Numbered from the stretch's first letter, positions 15,862 through 23,608 are shown. The stretch: DNA of 34,927 nt from Lachnospiraceae bacterium UBA3772 (GCA_002371025.1 DFFQ01000154.1:1-34927), one strand, 5' to 3'. A program made the numbers and translations. The notes: generated by a model from the letters alone, not told the origin.

Positions 15862-16249
15862 TTTAAAAATGGATGAACAATTTGAAGATAGATTTTTTGA
15901 TGACCATGATAAATATTTTACAGTGATTGCTTTTTTTATGTGGATATTAGAAAGAGCAAAGAATTTTAAAGAACGAATACATGATTTTTCTAATGAAATA
16001 GGATTTGGTAATGAAGTATTAGGATGCATTTTTCCTACTATATTTGAGAGCCCAGATGAAGAAGGCTATTTTGAAGAAGGGGTTGAATTTTATGGTATTG
16101 TAGGTAATGACGAAGACGAAATAGTGATTGACTATGTAATGTTTTTGAAATGTGTTGAACTTGCGTATTCAATCTATAGTGAAAAATATGGAAGAGATGA
16201 AGAAATTGAAAAAGATATAGAATATATGCATGAGAAATATTTGGCATAA
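15854..16249 (+). CDS. Candidate EndoU immunity protein (CdiI-like)
   Basis: A 131-residue acidic protein overlapping the EndoU cassette by eight bases. The pattern GFGNEVLGCIFPTIFESPDE, then YFEEGVEFYGI and DEIVIDYVMFLKCVELA, resembles the 'ribonuclease toxin immunity protein CdiI' family that neutralises EndoU-type tips of contact-dependent inhibition toxins in Gram-negative bacteria. Match is by recalled pattern and by the toxin next door. Its ATG sits in the end of the toxin gene after AAAGGAG, giving tight coupling. It should bind the toxin in the cytoplasm. Confidence 0.7.
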   Translation: MSDLKMDEQFEDRFFDDHDKYFTVIAFFMWILERAKNFKERIHDFSNEIGFGNEVLGCIFPTIFESPDEEGYFEEGVEFYGIVGNDEDEIVIDYVMFLKCVELAYSIYSEKYGRDEEIEKDIEYMHEKYLA

Positions 16250-16297
16250 TGTTTAATAATTTTATATATAGTAATAAATTTTCAAAACGTAAAAGAT

Positions 16298-18148
16298 TTG
16301 ATTGCTGATGCAAAATGCTTAATAGATAAGATCAAGGAAAAAGGCGTTATTTCTTTTGCAGATATGAGCAATGTAAGTTATTTAAACATATCTGAGGCTC
16401 AAAAGATGCAGGAGAATTTTAAGAAAGGGCGCGATTACCTTTGGAGAAATCAAGCTGAACTTAAAAAAGGTGTAGATTATATTTCACAATATGCTGAATA
16501 TAAAAATGATAAGCTAGCTCAGAAGAGATTTGAATATGGACTTGCCCTTGTAGGAGTGGCAGTACTAGGTATAACGTTAGTTATTAGTACCGCTGGTGCA
16601 GGTGCACCATTAGTGTTTACGGGTATAGCTGGAGCCTGTGATGTAGGACTGGTATGTGAGGGTGTACAAGATACTTATTATGGAGCAATAAAAGATATCG
16701 AGACACCTTCTATAAATCCTGTTAGAGATTATGCAGGTGCTACATATATAGGTGCAGATTCTACGGCGAAGACCATTGAAGGAATTCAGGAAATATATTA
16801 TGGATTAAATAATGATTTTGAAACACCATCTTTCAATGGTGTCAGGGATGGTATTTTTAGAGGTAATCAGAAATATTATGATACAGCAAATCTTATAATA
16901 TATTCCTGCTTTCAGTGTACAGGATCATATAAAAATATATATACAGCTGGAAGTAAAGCCTTAGAGAATGGTGCAAGTGCTGAGTTAGCAAAGATAACCG
17001 CCAGCGGAGAAGAAATGTTTAAGGCAGGAGTTGGAAGCTTAGCTGATTTTACTGGTGAAAAGCTTGCTAAGTCTTGTAGCGATGATATGCTGGCACAATT
17101 TGTTATTCAGACAACGTTTAGTTTTGGCGTTCAAAAGGGAACAGATAAGGCTGCAAAGAGCTTTGGCGTAGGATTCAGCAATAAGATGTCAAAATATGTA
17201 GGAAAAGCTGGAACAACTTCTACAATAAGCGGTCCTAAGATTGGTGATGCCAATATAGATATGCCAGAAACTTTCAAGGTTAAAGAGCCGGAAGTCCATT
17301 CAGAGAGCCCAATGTTTGGTGAAGACTGGAATAAGTATTTTCAAGATAAATACGATTCTAAAAATGTGAGTTGGGAAAGTAATAAACTTGTTAATAAGGG
17401 TGTTTTAAATAAAACTAAAGAAAGTGTAACAGATACGGTTGTTAAGGGAACTCAACAAACATTAAAAAAATATTACAAGATAGATGAGGGTAAGTTAACA
17501 GAAACTAATAAACAAAAGCTCGTCGTAGATATGAAAAAAATATACGATGATGCAGACAAATGTGAACGAGGGGACGTGTTGGTCCCAGAAAATTCAAAAG
17601 ATGTCAATAGTGTTTATTACAATCAATATATTGATAAATATGATGTAAGTTATAACTGGAAAGATATAGATACTGTAATAGAAACAAGAAAAATGGAAAT
17701 ATTGAAGGAAGGACAACAGTTTGACAGAGTGGGTCCGCCAACTGGAAGATGTACTGGAGCTGTCGGAGAAGATGGTAGCTGCGCTTCGGTAAAGGAAAGA
17801 TCTATTCCTTATCATTTTAATGAGAAGAATATTACAGAAGAACCGTCTTATCATAGATATGTGGTGGAACAAGATTTTACTGAAGAGAATCTGTCAAGTG
17901 CGATAGAAAATTCAATGTATAGTGATGACAAAAAAATCAAAATGCAAGAAAATTTAAAAGAATACTATCGTCGTTCTCGTGATAAAGGATATGGAGATGG
18001 GGATGGATTGGCAACAGGAATAATTGCGCCCATGTTCGAAGAAACAACTGGTGCAACAGGAGGCGGGACTCAGTATGATATGCCGTTTAATATGAAGGAG
18101 TTAGAAGAAATAGGAATGATTACTGAAGTTTCTAAAGATCAATATTAG
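16298..18148 (+). CDS. Orphan T7SS toxin cassette, TNT-type NADase tip
   Basis: A 616-residue frame that begins within the end of an LXG domain. Homology runs upstream to about 16280 without a usable start, and the TTG at 16298 has no ribosome binding site, so the gene is 5'-truncated. Residues 80-125 are hydrophobic. Residues 130-200 contain a duplicated segment, a mosaic junction. The pre-toxin region carries SPMFGEDWNKYF, and the tip is a TNT domain: DRVGPPTGR (Arg484), YHRYVVEQ, GLATGIIAPMFEE, then GGGTQYDMP (Gln592) and EIGMITEV. TNT toxins hydrolyse NAD+. Arg and Gln correspond to catalytic positions of M. tuberculosis TNT. Immunity gene follows. Confidence 0.8.
   Translation: MIADAKCLIDKIKEKGVISFADMSNVSYLNISEAQKMQENFKKGRDYLWRNQAELKKGVDYISQYAEYKNDKLAQKRFEYGLALVGVAVLGITLVISTAGAGAPLVFTGIAGACDVGLVCEGVQDTYYGAIKDIETPSINPVRDYAGATYIGADSTAKTIEGIQEIYYGLNNDFETPSFNGVRDGIFRGNQKYYDTANLIIYSCFQCTGSYKNIYTAGSKALENGASAELAKITASGEEMFKAGVGSLADFTGEKLAKSCSDDMLAQFVIQTTFSFGVQKGTDKAAKSFGVGFSNKMSKYVGKAGTTSTISGPKIGDANIDMPETFKVKEPEVHSESPMFGEDWNKYFQDKYDSKNVSWESNKLVNKGVLNKTKESVTDTVVKGTQQTLKKYYKIDEGKLTETNKQKLVVDMKKIYDDADKCERGDVLVPENSKDVNSVYYNQYIDKYDVSYNWKDIDTVIETRKMEILKEGQQFDRVGPPTGRCTGAVGEDGSCASVKERSIPYHFNEKNITEEPSYHRYVVEQDFTEENLSSAIENSMYSDDKKIKMQENLKEYYRRSRDKGYGDGDGLATGIIAPMFEETTGATGGGTQYDMPFNMKELEEIGMITEVSKDQY
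16735..17385 (+). repeat. Pre-toxin repeat, copy C
   Basis: Homologous to copy A from the codons for GATYIGADSTA onward. It joins at about 16733 to a different LXG subtype upstream, and ends after the codons for KYDSKNVSW, where the TNT-specific sequence begins. Confidence 0.85.
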
Positions 18149-18162
18149 AAGAGGTGATAGTT

Positions 18163-18750
18163 TTGAATTTATCAGATTTATTAAATTGGTATAAAACTCT
18201 AAATAATAAAAAAATTCCAAAGTATATAGAAATAATGGATGCAAATAATAATCAAGTTTGTGTTGATAATAGCTGGATGAATGTTGTTAATGCTTGGGGA
18301 ATTTGTTTTGATGGTAAGAAATGGAAATACATAGAAACAGATTCGGAAAGGGGTTATGTAGATATTTATAAATTATTTAATACTGAAGAAGATGTAGTTA
18401 ATTATGCTAAGGATTCGTTAAGAAAAACTTATTTATCATTTGATGGTAATTCAAAAAGTGAGATGCTTACTAGGTTTATACAAAAGAAATTTGGATATAC
18501 TCAAGAGCATGCTATAGAGTGCGTTGAGACTATAAGTAAATATGACGATATATTTGAAGAATTTTTCAACTATGCTAGGATTGGCAAATTTTTTAAGAAA
18601 GACAAAAGTAAAACAATAGTATTAGAGTATGATGCGGAAAAGCTTAATTCCCAATATGGATTTACGCCTTTAGAAGCGTATATGTGTTTAGTATTACTAA
18701 GGGATAATCCTAAAATGACTTTAAATGAAATCAAGTTAAACCTTTCTTGA
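18163..18750 (+). CDS. Candidate immunity protein for the TNT cassette
   Basis: A 195-residue protein directly after the TNT cassette, read from TTG 18163, seven bases behind the AAGAGG site. An alternative GTG at 18154 lies inside that site. It is rich in Tyr/Asp/Lys, has no signal peptide or membrane segment, and contains WGICFDGKKWKYIE and a helical C-terminal half (LEAYMCLVLLRDNPKMTLNE). I do not recognise the family. Position immediately 3' of a TNT toxin makes it the likely NADase-neutralising partner. Confidence 0.6.
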   Translation: MNLSDLLNWYKTLNNKKIPKYIEIMDANNNQVCVDNSWMNVVNAWGICFDGKKWKYIETDSERGYVDIYKLFNTEEDVVNYAKDSLRKTYLSFDGNSKSEMLTRFIQKKFGYTQEHAIECVETISKYDDIFEEFFNYARIGKFFKKDKSKTIVLEYDAEKLNSQYGFTPLEAYMCLVLLRDNPKMTLNEIKLNLS

Positions 18751-18786
18751 TTATGAAAGATTCCTTTATTTAAAGTATATGAATTG

Positions 18787-18924
18787 ATACTAAAGCTTTT
18801 ATGGGCATATCAGGATACTTTAGAGAATGGAAAAACAAAGCTGAAAAATCTTAGAGACGGAATTGCTACATATGATGCTGATTTTAAAGCAAATAAGTTT
18901 CAGAATATAAGGGAAATATTATGA
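18787..18924 (+). pseudogene. LXG toxin internal fragment at a deletion scar
   Basis: Encodes ILKLLWAYQDTLENGKTKLK and continues to FQNIREIL before a TGA. It is nearly identical to residues around 138-180 of the full-length toxin (DNA 11929-12060). At about 18911 the sequence jumps to the DNA equivalent of 12542 (the GGAAATATTATGAT region), in a different frame. So roughly 480 bases of the parent were deleted and the frame was lost. Confidence 0.8.
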
Positions 18925-19800
18925 TACAGCAAATCTTATAATATATTCCTGCTTTCAGTGTACAGGATCATATAAAAATATATATACAGCTGGAAGTAAA
19001 GCCTTAGAGAATGGTGCAAGTGTTGAGTTAGCAAAGATAACCGCCAGCGGAGAAGAAATGTTTAAGGCAGGAGTTGGAAGCTTAGCTGATTTTACTGGTG
19101 AAAAGCTTGCTAAGTCTTGTAGTGATGATATGCTGGCACAATTTGTTATACAGACAACATTTAGTATTGGTGTTCAAAAGGGAATAGATAAGGCTGCAAA
19201 GAGCTTTGGAAAAGGCTTTAGCAATAAGATGTCAAAATATGTAGGAAAAGCTGGAGCAACTTCTACAAAGGGCAGTGCAAAGCTTGGTGATGCCAATCTA
19301 GATATGCCAGAAACATTAAAGGTTAAAGAGCCAGAAGTACATTCAGAAAGCCCAATGTTTGGTGAAGACTGGAATAGCTACTTTAGAGAAAAGTATGGAG
19401 AAGGTAATGTAACCTGGGAGAGTGCACCTGAAGGACATATAGATAACCCTAAGACATTAACATATAAAACTTTCGAAAAAGGAACATTTTCATCTGGATT
19501 TGATTATGAATCAATGTATGAACAGCAGTATCTGGATGATTTTTCTTATGAGGAACACTTTACTGATGGGAAGATTAATGAAATAAATACAAAAGATGTT
19601 TCAAAAATCAATGATCAGGATATTTCATATGCCAGCTTTGAGGGAGAATATGAACCGATAAAATTAAAGTCAAAGGATTATTATCCTGAAAGTCCAATGT
19701 CTGGTGAAGACTGGAATAGCTATTTTCAAGATAAGTACGGTTCTAAGAACGTAAACTGGGAAACACGTAGTGTTACTAAGACCAGCTATGGAAAGTCAAG
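18914..19800 (+). repeat. Pre-toxin repeat, copy D
   Basis: Homologous to copy A from codons KYYDTANLIIYS onward, including the second SPM(F/S)GEDWNSYF block shared only with the full-length gene. Diverges after the codons for ETRSVTKTSYGK, where a new toxin tip begins. Confidence 0.85.
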
Positions 19801-20218
19801 TGAAAATATTGCCAAGACCAGCTATGGAAAGTCAAGTGAAAATATTGCCAAGACCAGCTATGAAAAGTCAATAGAAAATACAGAGTTTTTTAAAGAAAAT
19901 GGCGGATTGGATGCTTCGGATTACATTTCAATTCATTCAAGAAAACATATGTACAATCCGGATACACTATCTACGCCTAAAAAAACTCAATATGGAAAAG
20001 ATGTTAATGTCGGAGAACTGTGTAAGGATACTATTATGAATCCGGATGAAGTGGTTTATAATACAGATCAAAACGTAATGATATATAAGAAAAAGTATCC
20101 TTTTAACATTAGTACGAGTGAGACACCGACAGGAACGCATAGAGTTTTTATACCATTAAATACACAAGGAAAGAAAACAATTAGAATGAGCCAATTTCCA
20201 TTGTTTGAAGGTGATTGA
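19058..20218 (+). CDS. Orphan T7SS toxin cassette, unclassified tip
   Basis: LXG-less cassette of 386 residues from ATG 19058; homology to the full-length toxin begins at 18914. The pre-toxin region has SPMFGEDWNSYFREKYG and a variant SPMSGEDWNSYF. Then come three TSYGKSSENIAK-type repeats (about residues 246-275), and a C-terminal ~105-residue tip: IHSRKHMYNPDTLS, KTQYGKDVNVG, MNPDEVVYNTDQNVMIYKKK, then TPTGTHRVFIPLN. The spaced His, Lys, Arg and Thr residues suggest a metal-independent RNase of the BECR kind, but no family is certain. Stop is one base before the SUKH-like immunity gene. Confidence 0.7.
   Translation: MFKAGVGSLADFTGEKLAKSCSDDMLAQFVIQTTFSIGVQKGIDKAAKSFGKGFSNKMSKYVGKAGATSTKGSAKLGDANLDMPETLKVKEPEVHSESPMFGEDWNSYFREKYGEGNVTWESAPEGHIDNPKTLTYKTFEKGTFSSGFDYESMYEQQYLDDFSYEEHFTDGKINEINTKDVSKINDQDISYASFEGEYEPIKLKSKDYYPESPMSGEDWNSYFQDKYGSKNVNWETRSVTKTSYGKSSENIAKTSYGKSSENIAKTSYEKSIENTEFFKENGGLDASDYISIHSRKHMYNPDTLSTPKKTQYGKDVNVGELCKDTIMNPDEVVYNTDQNVMIYKKKYPFNISTSETPTGTHRVFIPLNTQGKKTIRMSQFPLFEGD
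19775..19880 (+). repeat. 36-bp in-frame tandem repeats
   Basis: Two near-perfect 36-base units coding KTSYGKSSENIA, then a third diverged unit coding KTSYEKSIENTE, sit exactly at the border between the pre-toxin repeat and the unique toxin tip. Being a multiple of three they keep the frame. Confidence 0.85.
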
Positions 20219-20219
20219 T

Positions 20220-20591
20220 ATGAAATATGAAATTGAAAAAGTATTAAATACTATTATTCCTGAAAGAATAAAGAAAATAATTGAAACAAATAAAGAAATA
20301 AACATTAAAGTAGATGGTGAGACGAATAATTTTATAGTCCTTTCGCCAAATGAAATGCTTGAAGCATACAATGAACAAAAAGATTTATTTGGTTACAATA
20401 TTATTCCGTTTGCTTTATTAGATGATGATTACTTATGTTTAAACTACCAAAATCATAATATTTCAATTATTTATTGGAGTTCAGAAAGGGCAATGGAATC
20501 AAAGAAATTAGCAATATTCGAATTGTATTCGTCGTATGATGATTTTATAAAAACATGCATCACAATCAAGCCTTCCAACAAGCAGGTTTAA
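20220..20591 (+). CDS. Candidate immunity protein, SUKH/SMI1-like
   Basis: A 123-residue protein starting at ATG 20220, seven bases after AAGGTG at the end of the toxin gene. The segment IIPFALLDDDYLCLNY, then ISIIYWSS and the closing YSSYDDFI, follows the SMI1/KNR4 (SUKH) immunity pattern: start of a beta-sheet core with an acidic loop and a terminal helix. SUKH proteins neutralise many nuclease toxins. It is presumably the partner of the cassette just upstream. Confidence 0.65.
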   Translation: MKYEIEKVLNTIIPERIKKIIETNKEINIKVDGETNNFIVLSPNEMLEAYNEQKDLFGYNIIPFALLDDDYLCLNYQNHNISIIYWSSERAMESKKLAIFELYSSYDDFIKTCITIKPSNKQV

Positions 20592-20593
20592 TA

Positions 20594-20764
20594 GTATTTC
20601 TATGGACATTCGGTTATGAGTAGAACAGTATTCTCCAGATTGCCGAATGGTTGGATCAATGCCTGCATAAGCAACAAGTGAAGAGGAGTTTTTAAATCTA
20701 CGTATATCTCCGATTTCGGCAAGTATACTAGCGGCAGATATAGGTGTGATGCTTGGTATTGTAT
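20594..20764 (-). pseudogene. IS110-family transposase remnant
   Basis: On the minus strand the sequence reads TIPSITPISAASILAEIGDI, RRFKNSSSLVAYAGIDPTIR and QSGEYCSTHNRMS. This is the conserved C-terminal Transposase_20 block of IS110/IS1111-type transposases (LAEIGDI.RF..... LVAYAGIDP...QSG). Only about 57 codons survive, with no start and an altered end (the expected SKRG after HNRMS is lost). It abuts the decapitated WHH nuclease fragment. Confidence 0.85.
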
Positions 20765-20765
20765 G

Positions 20766-20971
20766 AAGGTACTATTAATAATCTTGAAGGAGATGCATAT
20801 TACGATTTTATAAAGGTAAATGAAGCTGCAGGATATTCAAGTACGCTTACGGGATATACCTGGCATCATGTAGAAGATGGAAAAACTATGCTATTAGTTC
20901 CTAGTGATTTACATGGTGCTGTAAGACATACAGGAGGAGCTTCACTAATTAGAAAAGGAATAAGACCATAA
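20766..20971 (+). pseudogene. WHH-type HNH nuclease toxin, 3' fragment
   Basis: About 68 codons: GDAYYDFIKVNEAAGYSSTL, TGYTWHHVEDGKTMLLVPSD, LHGAVRHTGGASLIR. The WHH triad followed by D..TM.LVP.D.H.AVRHTGG is diagnostic of the WHH family of HNH/ENDO VII nucleases found as toxin tips. Upstream delivery and pre-toxin parts are gone and the fragment starts at the IS110 remnant, so it is a toxin tip without a body. The active-site motif itself is intact. Confidence 0.8.
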
Positions 20972-20984
20972 GAAGGAGAAATGA

Positions 20985-21148
20985 ATGATAATACCAGGAA
21001 TAGTACAAATAAATGGAATTTGGAGAGGAAAAATTATTTTAAGTTCATGGAATGATTTTTTGGGTGAAAATTAATAGCGGATTCATTGATTGATTTTTTA
21101 GATAAAATAGAGGAGAATGATAATTATTATTTAGAAATGCTTGAGTGA
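20985..21148 (+). pseudogene. Frameshifted small gene, probable immunity remnant
   Basis: ATG 20985 lies six bases after AAGGAG and 13 bases after the WHH fragment, the immunity position. It reads MIIPGIVQINGIWRGKIILS then SWNDFLGEN and a TAA at 21072. Shifting one base at about 21070 continues LIADSLIDFLDKIEENDNYY then LEMLE and a TGA at 21146. The joined 55-residue product looks like the beginning of an immunity-type protein. Family unknown. Confidence 0.45.
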
Positions 21149-21213
21149 TACAGGAAGATATTAAGTTTCTTTATAATAAATGATCAGGTAGAGAGAGTTT
21201 TGAATCAGGTGCA

Positions 21214-21711
21214 TTGGCAAAGATTCTTAAATTAGATGATGAGAGTATAAAAGATAATAATCATTATCCTTATGATTTAGTACACTATAAAAATAATATA
21301 ATTTTTAATGATGTAAATGGAGATTATTCTGTTAAAAAAGAAAAAGTTGAATATTCTGAAGGAATTAAAGAAAATGCTGCATTGGAACAGATAATACCTA
21401 AGAGATTTCATCAGCTTGTTAGTCAGGTGATTAATGATTATCAAAAAATGGATGACAAAGCATTTTGGAAAAAATATGAGTTAGATCAAGTTTGGTTTGA
21501 CCTTAAAAATTTTTCAAAAGATAAAGAGAATGGATTACTTGGAACCATAATCCTTTTTGAACTTGTAAATAAAGGATATATCTTACAGCTTGATTGGAAA
21601 GAAGATTTAGAAGATTATGAAGACGATATTGAAAACTACTGGGATGATGAAGATACAAGGATAATCCAGTTTATCACAGATAGTGAACAATACTATTATG
21701 CAAGGTTATAA
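21214..21711 (+). CDS. Acidic hypothetical protein, probably 5'-truncated immunity-like gene
   Basis: A 165-residue acidic protein from TTG 21214. The same frame remains open upstream to a TGA at about 21174 (reading SGRESFESGALAKILKLDDE), with no ATG and only a weak AGAGAGAG before it, so the true start may be lost. It has LVSQVINDYQKMDDKAFW, the long acidic run KEDLEDYEDDIENYWDDED and a closing FITDSEQYYYARL. No signal peptide or membrane segment. Its position at the end of the toxin array suggests an immunity or accessory role, but I do not recognise the family. Confidence 0.5.
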   Translation: MAKILKLDDESIKDNNHYPYDLVHYKNNIIFNDVNGDYSVKKEKVEYSEGIKENAALEQIIPKRFHQLVSQVINDYQKMDDKAFWKKYELDQVWFDLKNFSKDKENGLLGTIILFELVNKGYILQLDWKEDLEDYEDDIENYWDDEDTRIIQFITDSEQYYYARL

Positions 21712-21752
21712 GTTGTTAAGAAAAAGCAGAAAGAAAATTGAAAGGTGTAAAT

Positions 21753-22499
21753 ATGGGAAAATATTATTTGTATAATGTGAATTATAAAGGAGAAGATGCT
21801 TTAAAGGCATTTTCAGTTACAGATTCGGGAAAGATTTATTTTTATAATATGAACTATGCTAAATTCAGAAATCCATTAGGTCTTTGTGACGTGTGTCCAA
21901 TAAGTGTAATCTCGGGTGCTTATTTAGGACGACCAATCGTTTTTTATGCCGTGGCAAAAAGAAAAAGAGAAATCAAGGCATACTATAATCACATAAGAAA
22001 TTACAATGTTTTTGATAAAGTAATTAATGAACATCTGGAAGATAAAGTTGGTTTTGAAATTACAAGAATAACTTCGGTTAAAGAAATGAAGTCATATTCA
22101 CTGGTTAAATATCGTTATATTGAACCAGATGGTAAAGAAAAAGCAGAGTATATAGCGATTCATAATAATCTTAATGATTATGATGAGCTGATTTCTGCAA
22201 TGAAGAAGCTAAGAGACAGAACTAAAAATAAATGTGCAAAATGTGGAAGTTATTTAGTTAATGGTGTATGTGAAAATTGCGGAAGTAGGGAAGTTGCTAA
22301 AGAAAACAATGGAGCTATGGCCTATTTGATCGGAGCTATAATATTTGGAGTTTTAGCATTACTGGCAGTGATAATGCAGTTTACAGAAGATGTATCTGAA
22401 GAGGAAATGAGTATCATAATGATAATTAGCAAAGTAATGCTTTTTGTTGGACCTTCGTTTGCAGCAGTATTTGGCGTCGAGTATTACAAAAGGAAATAA
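21753..22499 (+). CDS. Zinc-ribbon membrane protein of unknown function
   Basis: A 248-residue protein from ATG 21753, seven bases behind GAAAGG; a TTG at 21738 lies upstream of that site. Residues 1-150 form a soluble domain (MGKYYLYNVNYKGEDALKAF...). Residues 161-178 hold a four-Cys zinc ribbon, CAKCGSYLVNGVCENCGS. Two membrane helices follow at about 190-211 and 222-242. The zinc ribbon just before membrane segments is a common layout in Firmicutes envelope-associated proteins. A truncated paralogue sits within the toxin array at 14615, linking this gene family to the toxin locus. Confidence 0.75.
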   Translation: MGKYYLYNVNYKGEDALKAFSVTDSGKIYFYNMNYAKFRNPLGLCDVCPISVISGAYLGRPIVFYAVAKRKREIKAYYNHIRNYNVFDKVINEHLEDKVGFEITRITSVKEMKSYSLVKYRYIEPDGKEKAEYIAIHNNLNDYDELISAMKKLRDRTKNKCAKCGSYLVNGVCENCGSREVAKENNGAMAYLIGAIIFGVLALLAVIMQFTEDVSEEEMSIIMIISKVMLFVGPSFAAVFGVEYYKRK

Positions 22500-22504
22500 A
22501 TAAT

Positions 22505-23101
22505 ATGATATTAAAAAGAGCCAGAAGAAAAATTGATTTTGATATTATAAAAAAATTATATATTGATTCATTTCCAGCTAATGAAAGAGCTCCATTTTAT
22601 ATGTTAAAGAGAAGAGCAAAACAAAGAAAGGCTGATCTCTGGTGTATTTATGATGAGAATCTTTTTGTTGGTATGGCGTATGTAGTTTCATATAAGAATC
22701 TTTCTTATTTGTTTTATTTTGCCATTGAAGAGACTTTAAGAGGAAAGCATTATGGCACTAGAGCATTAAAGACAATATTTCGCTTATATGAAAAAAATAA
22801 GATTTTCCTAGCCTTAGAGGACTGGGAAGAAGATGCAGATAATAAAGAAGAAAGACTAAAAAGACATGATTTTTATCTAAGAGCCGGGTTAAAGGATATA
22901 CCTTATTATTTAAAAGAAGTTAATATGATCTATATGCTTATGGGCAGATGTGACTTAGTTCATCCAAAGGAATATAAGGCTTTGATAGATAATTATCTTG
23001 GCTTTCCTAAAAAATATCTTTTGGATATGAGAATTATTAAATCAAAGGATAGGATAAAAAAGACATCTGGCATAAAAAATGGAGAAAAGGTATGGGATTA
23101 A
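22505..23101 (+). CDS. GNAT family N-acetyltransferase
   Basis: A 198-residue cytoplasmic protein. The acetyl-CoA-binding pyrophosphate loop is in FAIEETLRGKHYGTRALKTI (pattern R-G-K-x-Y-G-T), preceded by the beta-4 strand LSYLFYFA and followed by a FLALE strand and a KRHDFYLRAGL segment, all typical of GNAT folds. The substrate is not predictable. ATG is behind AAAGGA, five bases after the previous stop, and the gene overlaps the next by ten bases, so 21753-23562 is probably one transcript. Confidence 0.82.
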   Translation: MILKRARRKIDFDIIKKLYIDSFPANERAPFYMLKRRAKQRKADLWCIYDENLFVGMAYVVSYKNLSYLFYFAIEETLRGKHYGTRALKTIFRLYEKNKIFLALEDWEEDADNKEERLKRHDFYLRAGLKDIPYYLKEVNMIYMLMGRCDLVHPKEYKALIDNYLGFPKKYLLDMRIIKSKDRIKKTSGIKNGEKVWD

Positions 23102-23562
23102 AAGATTTATCAGGTGTTCCGTGGCATATTGAAAAATTTACAAGGGCAGAGGGTGACGAGAGAAGGCATCGAAGTAATTGTAAATATTTTAGGAAGCCTG
23201 ATGCTTTTTGTGTATTATATAAAGAAAAATGCCATGGATCAGCACATTGTGATAATTATGTTTATAAAGAAAAAGCTCCTGTAATTCAACCAATAGTTAT
23301 AAAAAAATACAAAAATGATTACGGATCCAATAATTTGAGTGATGAGCAAAAGGAAAGGCTATTGGCTATAAAAAACAAAAGATATGGCCATAGGTCAAAA
23401 GAAAATGATAATAAAGATATAAAAGTGGGAACACATGTAAACCATAATATTTTCGGAGAAGGAATAATAGTAGAAATTAATTCGTATATCGTAGTTCAGT
23501 TCGATAATGGTGAAATTAAAAGATTTAAAAAAGATACAAATTATTTTGATATTATAAGATGA
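23092..23562 (+). CDS. Cys-rich protein with C-terminal Tudor/UvrD-C-like domain
   Basis: A 156-residue protein. Residues 25-55 have clustered Cys/His (NCKYFRKPDAFC, EKCHGSAHCDNY) that could bind zinc. Residues 112-150 read VGTHVNHNIFGEGIIVEI then VVQFDNGEIKRF, the small beta-barrel found at the C-terminus of UvrD/PcrA helicases and many stand-alone proteins, where it mediates protein or nucleic-acid contacts. Starts within the GNAT gene after GGAGAAAAGG. Function unknown. Confidence 0.7.
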   Translation: MGLKDLSGVPWHIEKFTRAEGDERRHRSNCKYFRKPDAFCVLYKEKCHGSAHCDNYVYKEKAPVIQPIVIKKYKNDYGSNNLSDEQKERLLAIKNKRYGHRSKENDNKDIKVGTHVNHNIFGEGIIVEINSYIVVQFDNGEIKRFKKDTNYFDIIR

Positions 23563-23608
23563 GGATTACATATGAAAGAAAAAGAATATGTGATAAAGGG
23601 TGGACAAG

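Noticed and set aside
10025..21711. CRISPR array or prophage as an explanation for the repeats
   Set aside because: The repeats are long, coding and homologous to an LXG toxin; there are no short regularly spaced repeats and no phage structural genes.
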